Source: a bacterium | GTDB lineage: Bacteria > Orphanbacterota > Orphanbacteria > Orphanbacterales > Orphanbacteraceae | Assembly (NCBI GenBank): GCA_025782575.1 | Contig: JALGYY010000017.1 | Coordinates: 1 to 64,000, forward strand | Reading direction: 5' to 3' | Length of the DNA: 64,000 nucleotides | Part shown: piece after piece, positions 17,467 to 26,445 of the stretch | How the letters are laid out: every line of letters begins with the position of its first letter | Position numbering within the stretch: the stretch's first letter is position 1 | The notes under the pieces: generated by a model | Seen by the model: only the letters and a program-made list of their open reading frames with translations | Told to the model about the DNA's origin: nothing | The model's database searches: none | Program-made: the position numbers and the translations under genes

Positions 17467-19683
17467 CTAGGAAAGGCCCTTTCGTTTTCGAATGAACCAT
17501 TCGGTGGTGAATAAACCGATAATGCCCAAGAAGAGGAGCGGATGATTCCAGATTTCCTTTTCAGTACGGGTGATGTGGGTTCGGGACTCGAGCGACAGAT
17601 CTCCCTGCCAGTCCCCGAGTTCCTCGACTGAAAAAACCCGCCCGCCGGAAGTCTGAGCCAGTGCGGCCAGAAGAGCGTCGTCCCTCTCTGTCTCCAGGAA
17701 CTCCGCAGAGAACTCGCTTACCGAAAACTCGCCCGAGTCTTCACCTAACAGAGCGTCATTGGTGGCGACCGAAGCTGTGTAGGTGTAATCGCCCGGAGGC
17801 AGGGACTCGATCGTCTTCTCATAGGCACCCGGATCTCCGCCATCGGAAGCAAGGAAGAAACGGTCGCTCTCCCCTTCGGCCCGGTCGATCACGACTTCGA
17901 CGCGAGCATCAGACACGGGCTCCAGACTCGGACTCATGACGAGTCCGCGAAATACGATCGGCTCTCCCCTGTTGTAGGTGATGTTCTCCGGCTTCACAGT
18001 CACATTTCGAAATCCACCTCGCGCCACCATCCAACGAACCAGGTTGGACCAGAACTGTTTGTATGTGCGGTTCGTCTTCCCAACGCCCCACATACGGAAA
18101 TCCCATTTCCAGAAGCCGCTGCCGTTGGCGAGAAACACACGCCCCTTCCCGGCGGATCCGAGCGCGAACACCGGAACGTCTTTCCCGTCGACCTGATAGC
18201 GGGGGTGGGAAGCGAGAAGCGCCGTACCCGGCCGAATCGGCCCGAGAAGATTGGCACCGGTGAGAGGGGGAAGCTCCTCCCACATGGTTCGATTTCGCTT
18301 TTCATCTCTGTGAAGCCGCAGCACCGGGTGGCGCTCCCCCTGGTGGGACATCTTGATGCCGAACGGTTCCAGCCTGTACTTGTCTCTTCTCCTGTTCGTC
18401 TGCACGGGAAGAAGATCGGCGAGTCGTTCCGGCACCATGCCGTCAATCGGATCGAACGCCAGGAAGAGGAGTGCTCCTCCCCTGGCGCGCACATATCGAT
18501 CGAGCGTGGCGCCCCAATCCCGTCCGGCCACGGCCGGCACTCCTGCAAGCGCGACGAGATCATACCGAACGAGTTCCTCGAGGGAGTGAGGGAAACCGGA
18601 ACCAGCCCCACCACCAAGAGGGCCGGGTGATCCGTCACTATTCTGAACGAAGTAATCTACGTTCAGGTTGGGGTCGGTATCGAGAACCCTCTTCAGAAAA
18701 CGGAAATCCCAACCGGGCCTGTCGGCTAGAAACAGTACTTTGATTTTCTCTTTCACAGCCTCCAGGGTAAACAGGAATGAATTATTCTCCTCGATCAGTT
18801 CACCGGTCTGGAACGGCACTTCAACCGTATAGCGGTGGATCCCCTCCCGATCCATACGGAAAGAAAAGGGGATTTCGATGCTTTCGCGACGATCCCGAAC
18901 GCTCACTTCCTGTTCCGCAACGGTTCTCTCTCCTTCACGGATGCGGACAAGCACGGTCTCCCCGGCAAACCCTTTTGCTCTCAAGTGAACTTCGACAACT
19001 ACTCGACTGTTCACATATACCACGCGGTTCGAAAGGACTTGTTGAATCGAGAGATCTCTCGACGGAGTCGGGTCACCTACTGCAATCGGGTAGATCGGTA
19101 CTCCCAGATCGCGGGCGGCGGCAATCGGGTCCTTGCCGGCGTTCGAGATGCCGTCACTGACGATTACGAGAGCATCGACGCCACGCTCCCACTCGGCATC
19201 CACCGCCCCTTCGAGGGCAAGCGCAATGTTCGTCGCACCGCCGAATTCGGCTTCCTCTGCCGACGACAGCAGAGCGGCTGCGAAGGGGAAGACGGCCGTG
19301 TCGTAGCGTCGGCCGAGCTTCTGAAGCACCTGAGCCCCCCTGTCGTCCAACAGACGGGAAGCGATATCAGCCCGGCTCATCAACTCCTCCCCTCCGTCCG
19401 GAACAGGGTCGACAATCCCCATGCTCGCCGAGTAGTCGACGAGCACAACCACGTTCGGTTTGACTCTAATCGTCGATTCGAAAGAGAGAAGCGGATCAAA
19501 AAGAAGGAGGATTATAAGTGCGATCGCCCCGAACCGAAGAGCGGCAAGCAGACGGGTCCAGAGGCGACTGAGTGGGGGGAGTGTCTGCCGGTATGCCCAG
19601 AGTGTGAGAGCGAGCGCAGCGAGAATCGCCAGAATAAAGATGAGCATGCTTCCCCGCTGGAGCGAAAAGTGAAAACCGCTCAC
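17467..19683 (-). CDS. VWA-domain membrane protein with glutamine-amidotransferase-like region
   Basis: The protein is 738 residues. Two N-terminal membrane segments (about 13-30 and 48-68) precede a von Willebrand A domain whose MIDAS motif is LVDYSASMG (about 82-90). A central class-I glutamine-amidotransferase-like fold (KVLFLADRPGWDFRFLKRVLD) and extracytoplasmic beta-rich domains follow. One C-terminal membrane helix (PLLFLGIIGLFTTEWFI) ends in a basic tail. This layout matches the large BatA-like VWA proteins of planctomycetes and FCB bacteria, whose function is unknown. It starts 6 nt after the sirtuin gene, so the two are almost certainly co-transcribed. Confidence 0.83.
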   Translation of the reverse strand: MSGFHFSLQRGSMLIFILAILAALALTLWAYRQTLPPLSRLWTRLLAALRFGAIALIILLLFDPLLSFESTIRVKPNVVVLVDYSASMGIVDPVPDGGEELMSRADIASRLLDDRGAQVLQKLGRRYDTAVFPFAAALLSSAEEAEFGGATNIALALEGAVDAEWERGVDALVIVSDGISNAGKDPIAAARDLGVPIYPIAVGDPTPSRDLSIQQVLSNRVVYVNSRVVVEVHLRAKGFAGETVLVRIREGERTVAEQEVSVRDRRESIEIPFSFRMDREGIHRYTVEVPFQTGELIEENNSFLFTLEAVKEKIKVLFLADRPGWDFRFLKRVLDTDPNLNVDYFVQNSDGSPGPLGGGAGSGFPHSLEELVRYDLVALAGVPAVAGRDWGATLDRYVRARGGALLFLAFDPIDGMVPERLADLLPVQTNRRRDKYRLEPFGIKMSHQGERHPVLRLHRDEKRNRTMWEELPPLTGANLLGPIRPGTALLASHPRYQVDGKDVPVFALGSAGKGRVFLANGSGFWKWDFRMWGVGKTNRTYKQFWSNLVRWMVARGGFRNVTVKPENITYNRGEPIVFRGLVMSPSLEPVSDARVEVVIDRAEGESDRFFLASDGGDPGAYEKTIESLPPGDYTYTASVATNDALLGEDSGEFSVSEFSAEFLETERDDALLAALAQTSGGRVFSVEELGDWQGDLSLESRTHITRTEKEIWNHPLLFLGIIGLFTTEWFIRKRKGLS

Positions 19684-19689
19684 TGTGGT

Positions 19690-20418
19690 CTACGCCTCCT
19701 CAATCAATAAGGGTACGATTTCGGCCGCCGGCCCGGAGAGAGAGATGTCGGCCTGCGAAGTGATCGGCGTCTCTTCCGGGTTCACTTCAATCAGTCGCGC
19801 CCCCGAATGCTTCGCCAGCAGAGGGAGCGATGCGGCCGGCTGAACCACGGCGGATGTTCCGATCGTGAGAAACAGATCACACGAAACGGCTGATTCGTGG
19901 GCATGTCGGACCGCCTCGATTGGTAGAGATTCTCCGAACCAGACAATGTCGGGCCGCATCATGTGCCCGTCCGGACAGGTCGGAATCGCCTTATCGTCCT
20001 CACCGGCGCTGAGTTCGCAAATATAGCCGTCAATCGGACAGCGAGCTCGAAACAGATTGCCATGGAGTTCCACAACCTCGATCGACCCCGCTCTTCGGTG
20101 AAGTCCGTCCACATTCTGCGTAATGAGGGAAAAGCGATCCCGCCCTCTTTCCATTTCCGCCAATGCAATATGGGCGGCGTTCGGATCGGCGCCCGCCACG
20201 ATCACCTGTCGGTAACGATACCACTCCCAGACCAGCTCCGGGTTCCTCTGAAATGCTTCCGGTGTGGCCAGCTCCTCCGGACGATGGCGGCGCCAGAGGC
20301 CCTTCTCTCCCCGGAATGTGGGCACACCACTTTCGGCGGACACACCGGCGCCCGTCAGCACGGTAATCGATCGGGATTGGGAGATCCAGCCTGCGGCGAG
20401 GCGAAGATCAGTGCTCAT
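19690..20418 (-). CDS. SIR2-family NAD-dependent protein deacylase
   Basis: Sirtuins remove acyl groups from lysine using NAD. The 242-residue protein has GAGVSAESGVPTFRG (about 23-37), the NAD-site ITQNVDGLH, and the catalytic His in VELHGN (about 119). Tyr67 and Arg70 in WEWYRYRQ match the Tyr/Arg pair that recognises succinyl and malonyl groups in SIRT5/CobB, so desuccinylation is likely. The zinc-binding module is unusual: only three cysteines remain (about 127, 134 and 148) and the normal CxxC pairs are missing. It lies 29 nt after the selenoprotein gene and 6 nt before the VWA gene. Confidence 0.9.
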   Translation of the reverse strand: MSTDLRLAAGWISQSRSITVLTGAGVSAESGVPTFRGEKGLWRRHRPEELATPEAFQRNPELVWEWYRYRQVIVAGADPNAAHIALAEMERGRDRFSLITQNVDGLHRRAGSIEVVELHGNLFRARCPIDGYICELSAGEDDKAIPTCPDGHMMRPDIVWFGESLPIEAVRHAHESAVSCDLFLTIGTSAVVQPAASLPLLAKHSGARLIEVNPEETPITSQADISLSGPAAEIVPLLIEEA

Positions 20419-20447
20419 GGCATGCCGTGATCATGGGTGGCAGTGAT

Positions 20448-21875
20448 TCAGTTGATCCAGGACCGATCGGACGTATGGACAACCTCTTCCAGGTAGCCGT
20501 CGTAATCGAAATCGGGACTGTGCTCCACAACATGACAACTCGAAGTGCACGTCGCTTGATTGACCCGAGAACGTCCGGCGCCACGGATATGATCGGTACC
20601 CATGCCATGGCACGATTCACACTGCACATTCCAGAGATCGGGCTGCAATTCTGTCGTCGAGTGCCCGCTAGGCTCGCCCCATGCCAGAACGTGGCAGTTC
20701 CAGCAGTCGGGATTCTCCCAGTCCTGCTCGCTTTCGGCAATCACCTGGAAGGCCTGGGAATGCACGGTCTCTTCGTAGCTCTCGTTAATATCGGCGTGGC
20801 AGATGAGGCAGGTCTGGGTGCCGAGGTAGCGGTCAGCTGACTGGGCAACCGTCTCGGTCTTCTGACGATCACGATTGGCGGCGGCACCCGGTTTCTGATC
20901 CTGATCGACCTGTTGCGACAGGTCCTTCTTCTTGTCTTTCTTGATCCGGACGCCATTTTCATCCAGTTCCAGATGGCCCCAAGCCAGACCCTTTACTACT
21001 TCATCCAGGGGACCGTCATCCTGCTGCAGTTGCCAGGACTTTCCCTCGAATGAAATGATCTGACCATCTTCGACGACAAGAGTGAGTTCACCGAGCATAT
21101 TGCTCCGCGAACCAGGGGACGCGAGAATCACGCCGTTCTCTTTTTTGGGTTCCGGGATCGAACGTCCGCCGTGACCGATCAGCATGACATCGTAGCCGCC
21201 GAGCTCCTCTGCGAGCAGCTCCCCCTTCTGGAGCCCGGTATGGGCGATCAGCACCTGCACGTCAGACTTCTTCTCCAGAATCTGGAGCATCTCAAGAGCA
21301 GCGGCTATGGGATCTGTCAGATCAACCCCTTCTCTATCTTTGATCGTTCGTGCCACGACAGCATCGCCACCGAGAATCGATGTAACCCCTACCTTGATGT
21401 TTCCAGCCTCGATGATCGTGTATGGCTGGTAGTGGAGTTCACCTGTCTCCGTATCGATTACGTTCGCATTGATGGCAAGCAGGCCGTTCTGTTCGATCAG
21501 CTTGTCCACTTCAGCGAGACCCCGGCTCAGTTCCTTCTCCCCGATCCCCAGCGCGTCATACCGCATCTGGCCCAGACACTGCAATGCAACCGGCGTGTCG
21601 TACCCGTAAGGGGGATTTTTTCGTGAAATAAAGTTACCCAGGTCAAGAAGGACGACCGGGTTCAGCTCTCTCTTCGCGTTAACCTCGCCGGCCCGCCGGG
21701 CCAGCCCACCTTTGCCTTTAGAGTGTCAGCCACACGGCTTGAGTTCGCCGATCGTCTCATTCGAGAACATCAGCGTTACCGTCTGGGGTCCCTTCGGGCC
21801 GAACATGCCGAAACCGGAGCAACCTGCGAACAATGTCGCGCCGAGAGCAAGGATGGTGATGGAAATCCGTTTCAT
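20448..21875 (-). CDS. UshA-like multihaem lipoprotein, probable selenoprotein (in-frame UGA)
   Basis: The full frame from ATG 21875 to 20448 is 475 codons, with one in-frame TGA at 21728-21726 (codon 50). Before it come a lipoprotein signal (ALGATLFAGC) and SNETIGELKPCG. After it the same frame continues HSKGKGGLARRA, a 5'-nucleotidase/UshA-like metallophosphoesterase region (GVTSILGGD, LIAHTGLQKGE, LIGHGG), and haem sites CLICH, CWNCH, CESCH plus an atypical CTSSCH. Relatives have Cys at the TGA position (PCGC), so Sec insertion is the best reading. A hairpin 21-39 nt downstream fits a bacterial SECIS, and selB is in this window. An ordinary reading would start only at 21584 and lack a signal peptide. 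AAGAGGT lies upstream of the ATG. The role is probably periplasmic redox or phosphoester chemistry. Confidence 0.85.
21687..21728 (-). promoter_or_regulatory. UGA codon and SECIS-like hairpin
   Basis: The TGA is at 21728-21726. Twenty nt later, arms GCTGGCCC (21705-21698) and GGGCCGGC (21694-21687) can form an 8-bp stem with one G-U pair and a GGC loop (21697-21695). Bacterial SECIS elements have a short stem about 16-37 nt after the UGA with a G among the first two loop bases. This hairpin satisfies that, although GC-rich coding DNA can form such stems by chance. Confidence 0.65.
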
Positions 21876-21935
21876 TTCTTTACAATACCTCTTGGGGATA
21901 ATCGGCTAAAACAGCCGAAAGTTAAACCAGCCATC

Positions 21936-21964
21936 AAGTTAGCACAGGGCCTCGGGGGTGTCAA
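21936..21964 (-). promoter_or_regulatory. Sigma-70-type promoter of the selenoprotein operon
   Basis: On the minus strand a perfect TTGACA (21964-21959) is followed after 17 nt by TAACTT (21941-21936). It lies about 60 nt before the ATG at 21875. A small hairpin (21902-21918) sits in the leader. This supports 21875, upstream of the TGA, as the real 5' end of the gene. Confidence 0.65.
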
Positions 21965-22030
21965 GGTCAGTGACGGTCTGGAGTTACACCCCTTATCCAT
22001 ACACCTCGCAATCCGATTCACCCAATCAGA

Positions 22031-25000
22031 TCAGAATCCCCCCAGCCGTCTCTCTCCTTTTTCATAGAAGATCTCCCGATGAGCTTTGACCCGGATATTG
22101 AAATAGTACTCCCACTCGTCGCCGGAAAATCGCCCGCGAAAACTCGCCTCCCAGCAATGGAGATCACGAATCACCCGAAAGCTCTGACTCACGATCTCTG
22201 AGTCTTCGAGGTCATATCGATTCTGATAACTCAGCTCCCAGTTCTTCGTCAATCCGACATCGAGAGAGCTGTTCAGCCACTGGGAGACGGGCGATCCAGG
22301 TGCACCGCGGGAGATGCTGTGCCGGAGCGACCCGGAGATCGGGATCACCTGGGAACTGGCTCGGCCTTCTCCGTGAACCCGCTTATCCCCCCGATAGACC
22401 TCCTCTTTGTCTTCCTCGAACGGGTCGTCCGATCTCCTCGAACTCCTCTGGTCAGGGGCGAGCGGATCATATTCGAACCCTTCCTCCCCCTCTTCGGGGC
22501 CCGGATCCGCCTCTCCCCCGAGGCTCCCCCGAAAGCGGTAACTCGAGTTCAGAGAAACCCGCTCGCTCGCCCATGAATAGACATCGTGGGTGAGCCCCAG
22601 TTCGGAACTGAAGCTCCTCAACGGTTGGAGGCGAATGCTCGTTGACAGGTCGGACCACGGCTTCTCTTTCGCCTGGTAGTTGTAGGAGGAGGAATTCGAA
22701 ATACTGATCAATTGATCGTTCTTCTTCACCTCTTCATCCCCGAGAAGGTACTTCGTCTGGATCTTGTGGGTCAGGCTGAGACCGAGCGACTTGCTCCGTG
22801 TACGCCGGGACGATCCGAACGCGCCAAAATTGAAGAAGCGGTCCGTTTCATCCCCATCTTCGTCGAGAAAGAAGTGATTCGGGTTTTTGGGTTTGATCGA
22901 GAAGCTGGCCGAGGGGGTCATGATATGGCGGAGCCCGTCCAGCGGGCCGATCCGAGGGAACCACGTACCATATATGTTGGTATTTGCGCTCATCGACGCG
23001 TCACCCATTCCGCGGCGCACTTTCTTCTGTCCGAGCCGGTCACTGTCGTACCAGGTCTCTTTCCAGTTTCCTCTCGTCGTGAGCCCGAGCCAGCCTCCGA
23101 CTTTCTGGGAGAAAGTAAATCGGAGATCATGGTTCCAACCGAAGTTATCCTCCCTCTCCAGAGATTCGAATGTCGTGTCCAGCGCGACCTGCCCGCTGTC
23201 CGTCTCGATAAAGATCGTCGTATCCCGGGAGACGGGCATCTCCTGCCGCGAATTCAAGAGGCGGGACGTATACCGATAGTAAATATCGTTGAACCACTTG
23301 CGTTCTACGTTACCTCCGCCCACCGCTTCCGGCGGCGGGAAGATCTCTGTCTGGTTCTGATTGTAAGAGATCGAAGGGAGTGTTTCGTCGATGCGATCCT
23401 GATCGAGTCTCTCCGTTCTCGTCATTTGAAGAGTAAACGATCGAGAGTTCCACCGCTTTTTCAGCGTGAGATCCGATTTCAGAGTGCGATCGAGTTCCTC
23501 GAGAGTGGTCGACTCCTCCACACGAAATGATCGATCACTTACGAAGTTCGCCCTCATGGTGAGATCCGTATTTTCGCCGATATCCTGATTATGTGAAGCA
23601 TTGACGCTCCACCGCCTCCGACCGTTCTCTGAACTCTTGAACGAAGTATTGATCGCGCCGCTCAGCAGATATCTCTTTCGATACCTCCCGTTCAGATACC
23701 CGATCCAGTGAGAGTTCTGAAAGAAGTCTCCTTTGAAAGTAAGGTCGGCGTAGTCGTTAATCGCCCAGAAGTAGCCGCCGTTCCGAATGAACCGTCCCTT
23801 CGACTCCGAGAATCCGAACTCAACCTGGGGCAATATGAAGCCGCTCGAACGATTCCCTTTGAGCGGGAAGACGTAAAACGGGAACCAGAGAACAGGCAGC
23901 TTCCCGATATGAAAAACGATCGGCCTCACGAAAGTCTGTTTGTCTGTGTAGATTTTCATCTGCTTCGCCGAAAAATAGTAATGAGGTTCGAGCTTATCGC
24001 AGCTCGTATAGATCCCATGATCGACGAGGAGTGTCTGGTCCCCGACACGGAGAATTCGACGGCCCCGGCAAGTTCCCTGGTCATAGGCCGTCACGCCCTC
24101 ATAGATCGTCCCCTTTCCATCCTTGACGTTGTAGATCATCCGTTCCCCGTCGACCTGCTGGCCTGCATCTTTCAGAACGGGCGATCCGAGAGCGGTGATA
24201 ATCGAGCGGTCAAGGTCATAGCGAATGAGGTCGGCGTCGAGGGCGGTATTCCCCTTCTCCACGTGGCCATGGCCCCTCAGAGTGAGACGGGATTCCGCTA
24301 TCTGGTAAACGACTCGATCCCCTTGATAGCGAACGCGCTCCTCTTCCTCTTCCTCAGGAGTCGCGTGGAGCGGGACAGTGACGGTGTTCCCACTAGCTCC
24401 TCCGGCAATATGCACATCGGTAAGATCATTCCCGTCGATGAAGAAGCGAATGGTGTCACCCTCGGCGTGGCTCCGCTCCCGTTCATCCGACACCAAATCC
24501 TCGATCGTTCTGTCACTTCTGGCGCCGCCGATGACATCGGTTCGAACGAGATCGCCCGACTCGAAAAAGAGGACGATCGAATCTCCAGTCGCTTCGGAAT
24601 GTTCGACAAGCAGAGAGTCGTCCTGAATGCTCAGGAGCGTGGCATTTCCCCGGACCACAACGCGTTCGATCTCGTCTTCGTCGCTGAAGTAGATCACCAT
24701 CGAATCGCCCGACATGGTTTCCCCCTGATGGGTGAGCACGGGTGATCCGCCGAGAATGACCGAGCGGGAGTCGGCGTCCATTGCCGTCCGGCCCGCCTCG
24801 GTAACCACGTCCCTGTAATCGGCAAGCGTGCCGCCGGATGCGTAGACTCGCTCCTCATCCGGGTAGATCGTGATCGTATCCCCCTCGAGGAGCCCCACTC
24901 TGGCGCCCGTGGAATCGACCTCTTCCATGAAAGGCTCTCCGGTAACGACGATCCGATCGGAGTCGAAGAACGCCTCTCTGCCGGAGACGCGCTGGTTATC

Positions 25001-25558
25001 CCGGTAGAGATCGATCAGGACGTTCCCCCTGGCGATCGCCTCTTCCCTCCCGGCAAATACATCGAGCGATTCGGCGATCATGAGCGCCGTGGAATCGATG
25101 ACACGTACTGAACCCCGAAAGATGATCCTGTCTTCCCCTCCCTCTCCCCCTTCCCCGAAGTGGAAGATCGCGCTCTCAGCCGTGATCGTCCTGTCCCTTT
25201 CGACCACCAGAACTCCGTCCGGGAATATCATCCTCTCGGATTCGGAATCGATCACCGCCCGTGGACCGTAGATCCAGCTTCCCTCACGGTAGATCGCCGC
25301 CCCCCCTTCCAGCCTGAGTTTGGAAATCTGCTCTCTCCAGAGTCCGCGGTAAGCCGAGGCGACGATTCCACGATTTCTGTCGAAGAAACGGACATTACCG
25401 ATGAGATCGAGCGCGGACTCTCCATCGCCGAGCGAGCGGAGGACGAGCGAATCGCCGGATACATAAACGGACTCGCCGTCCAGTTCAGACTGGGCCAGAG
25501 TGATTCCCGGCAGCAGGAAGATTGTAAGGAGACAAAGGGCGAGGCGGTTCGCGCTCAA
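22031..25558 (-). CDS. lptD: LPS assembly outer-membrane protein LptD, enlarged
   Basis: LptD inserts lipopolysaccharide into the outer leaflet of the outer membrane. The protein is 1175 residues, much longer than the roughly 780 of E. coli. A signal peptide (LLTIFLLPGITLAQ) is followed by about 500 residues of repeated OstA/LptA-like strands (for example GNVRFFDRN, GGSPVLTHQGE, LGSPVLKDAG). The conserved LptD core then begins (YTSCDKLEPHYYF, PVLWFPFYVFPLKG, SSGFILPQ), leading into the barrel. An acidic low-complexity insert (EEGEEGFEYDP) sits in a late loop. It overlaps the accD stop by 4 nt. A large N-terminal jellyroll in FCB bacteria may replace part of a separate LptA bridge. Confidence 0.92.
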   Translation of the reverse strand: MSANRLALCLLTIFLLPGITLAQSELDGESVYVSGDSLVLRSLGDGESALDLIGNVRFFDRNRGIVASAYRGLWREQISKLRLEGGAAIYREGSWIYGPRAVIDSESERMIFPDGVLVVERDRTITAESAIFHFGEGGEGGEDRIIFRGSVRVIDSTALMIAESLDVFAGREEAIARGNVLIDLYRDNQRVSGREAFFDSDRIVVTGEPFMEEVDSTGARVGLLEGDTITIYPDEERVYASGGTLADYRDVVTEAGRTAMDADSRSVILGGSPVLTHQGETMSGDSMVIYFSDEDEIERVVVRGNATLLSIQDDSLLVEHSEATGDSIVLFFESGDLVRTDVIGGARSDRTIEDLVSDERERSHAEGDTIRFFIDGNDLTDVHIAGGASGNTVTVPLHATPEEEEEERVRYQGDRVVYQIAESRLTLRGHGHVEKGNTALDADLIRYDLDRSIITALGSPVLKDAGQQVDGERMIYNVKDGKGTIYEGVTAYDQGTCRGRRILRVGDQTLLVDHGIYTSCDKLEPHYYFSAKQMKIYTDKQTFVRPIVFHIGKLPVLWFPFYVFPLKGNRSSGFILPQVEFGFSESKGRFIRNGGYFWAINDYADLTFKGDFFQNSHWIGYLNGRYRKRYLLSGAINTSFKSSENGRRRWSVNASHNQDIGENTDLTMRANFVSDRSFRVEESTTLEELDRTLKSDLTLKKRWNSRSFTLQMTRTERLDQDRIDETLPSISYNQNQTEIFPPPEAVGGGNVERKWFNDIYYRYTSRLLNSRQEMPVSRDTTIFIETDSGQVALDTTFESLEREDNFGWNHDLRFTFSQKVGGWLGLTTRGNWKETWYDSDRLGQKKVRRGMGDASMSANTNIYGTWFPRIGPLDGLRHIMTPSASFSIKPKNPNHFFLDEDGDETDRFFNFGAFGSSRRTRSKSLGLSLTHKIQTKYLLGDEEVKKNDQLISISNSSSYNYQAKEKPWSDLSTSIRLQPLRSFSSELGLTHDVYSWASERVSLNSSYRFRGSLGGEADPGPEEGEEGFEYDPLAPDQRSSRRSDDPFEEDKEEVYRGDKRVHGEGRASSQVIPISGSLRHSISRGAPGSPVSQWLNSSLDVGLTKNWELSYQNRYDLEDSEIVSQSFRVIRDLHCWEASFRGRFSGDEWEYYFNIRVKAHREIFYEKGERRLGGF

Positions 25559-26445
25559 CGCTTTTCCGACGCCCCTCTCGTCTCCCCCGATGATAAAGTC
25601 GGGTGAGGAGTGGGGAAGTAGGAAAGAAGAGATGCGACAGTCGATTTGAGATCCTTACGTGAAACGATTTTGTCGACCATGCCATGGTCCAGCAGAAACT
25701 CCGATCGCTGGAAACCCTCGGGGAGTTCCTGGCCGATCGTCTGCTGAATCACCCGGGGTCCGGCGAACCCGATAAGCGCTTTCGGCTCGGCAATGACGAG
25801 ATCACCCTGGAATGCGAAACTGGCACTCACCCCTCCCGTGGTGGGATGTGTCAGAATGGAAAAGAAGGGGATCCTGGCCTCACGAAGCTGAGCGAGAACG
25901 ACACTGGTCTTGGCCAGCTGCATGAGGGAGAGGATCCCCTCCTGCATACGCGCCCCCCCGGAGCTGCAGACGATCAGGAAGGGATTGCCCGTTGAGAGAG
26001 AATACTTGACGGCTCGCACGATTTTCTCGCCCATGACCGATCCGAGAGACCCCCCGCCAAACGAGAACTCGAGTGCGGCAAGCGTGACTTTCCGTCCCTC
26101 GATTTCTCCGGAGCCGGTAAGAATGGCCTCTTTCATTCCGGTCTTTGCCTGATAGGCCTTGATCCGATCAGTGTATTTCTTGGAATCTTTGAACTTCAAC
26201 ATATCGACCGGCTGAATATCCCGGTCCATTTCATCAAACGTCCCCTCATCCAATAGGATCCGGACGTAATCGTGGGAACGAATGCGAAAGTGAAACCCGC
26301 ACATATTGCACGTCCAGAGATTGCGCTCGAGCTCTTTCCTGTAGAGGATCTCCCCGCAATAATCACAACGCATCCAGAGGCCGTCGGGGAGATTCTTCCT
26401 CTTCTCCGCCTTGACCCCTCTATCTTTTTTGTTAAACCAGGCCAC
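25555..26445 (-). CDS. accD: Acetyl-CoA carboxylase carboxyltransferase beta subunit
   Basis: AccD with AccA forms the carboxyltransferase that makes malonyl-CoA for fatty-acid synthesis. The N-terminal zinc ribbon is intact: Cys27, Cys30, Cys46 and Cys49 (RCDYCGE ... WTCNMCGF). The crotonase-like core shows SSGGARMQEG, THPTTGGVSASFA and GFAGPRVIQQT. Length (296) is normal. accA is not nearby. Its start overlaps the end of rimI by 14 nt and its end overlaps lptD, so it sits inside a long operon of envelope and translation genes. Confidence 0.96.
   Translation of the reverse strand: MAWFNKKDRGVKAEKRKNLPDGLWMRCDYCGEILYRKELERNLWTCNMCGFHFRIRSHDYVRILLDEGTFDEMDRDIQPVDMLKFKDSKKYTDRIKAYQAKTGMKEAILTGSGEIEGRKVTLAALEFSFGGGSLGSVMGEKIVRAVKYSLSTGNPFLIVCSSGGARMQEGILSLMQLAKTSVVLAQLREARIPFFSILTHPTTGGVSASFAFQGDLVIAEPKALIGFAGPRVIQQTIGQELPEGFQRSEFLLDHGMVDKIVSRKDLKSTVASLLSYFPTPHPTLSSGETRGASEKR

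Noticed and set aside
20448-21584. Reading the multihaem gene as starting at 21584, without a signal peptide
   Set aside because: A haem protein needs export; the proper signal, ribosome binding site and promoter are upstream of the TGA in the same frame.
23708-24745. Plus-strand frame of 345 codons inside lptD
   Set aside because: It is antisense to conserved LptD sequence and has no family features.
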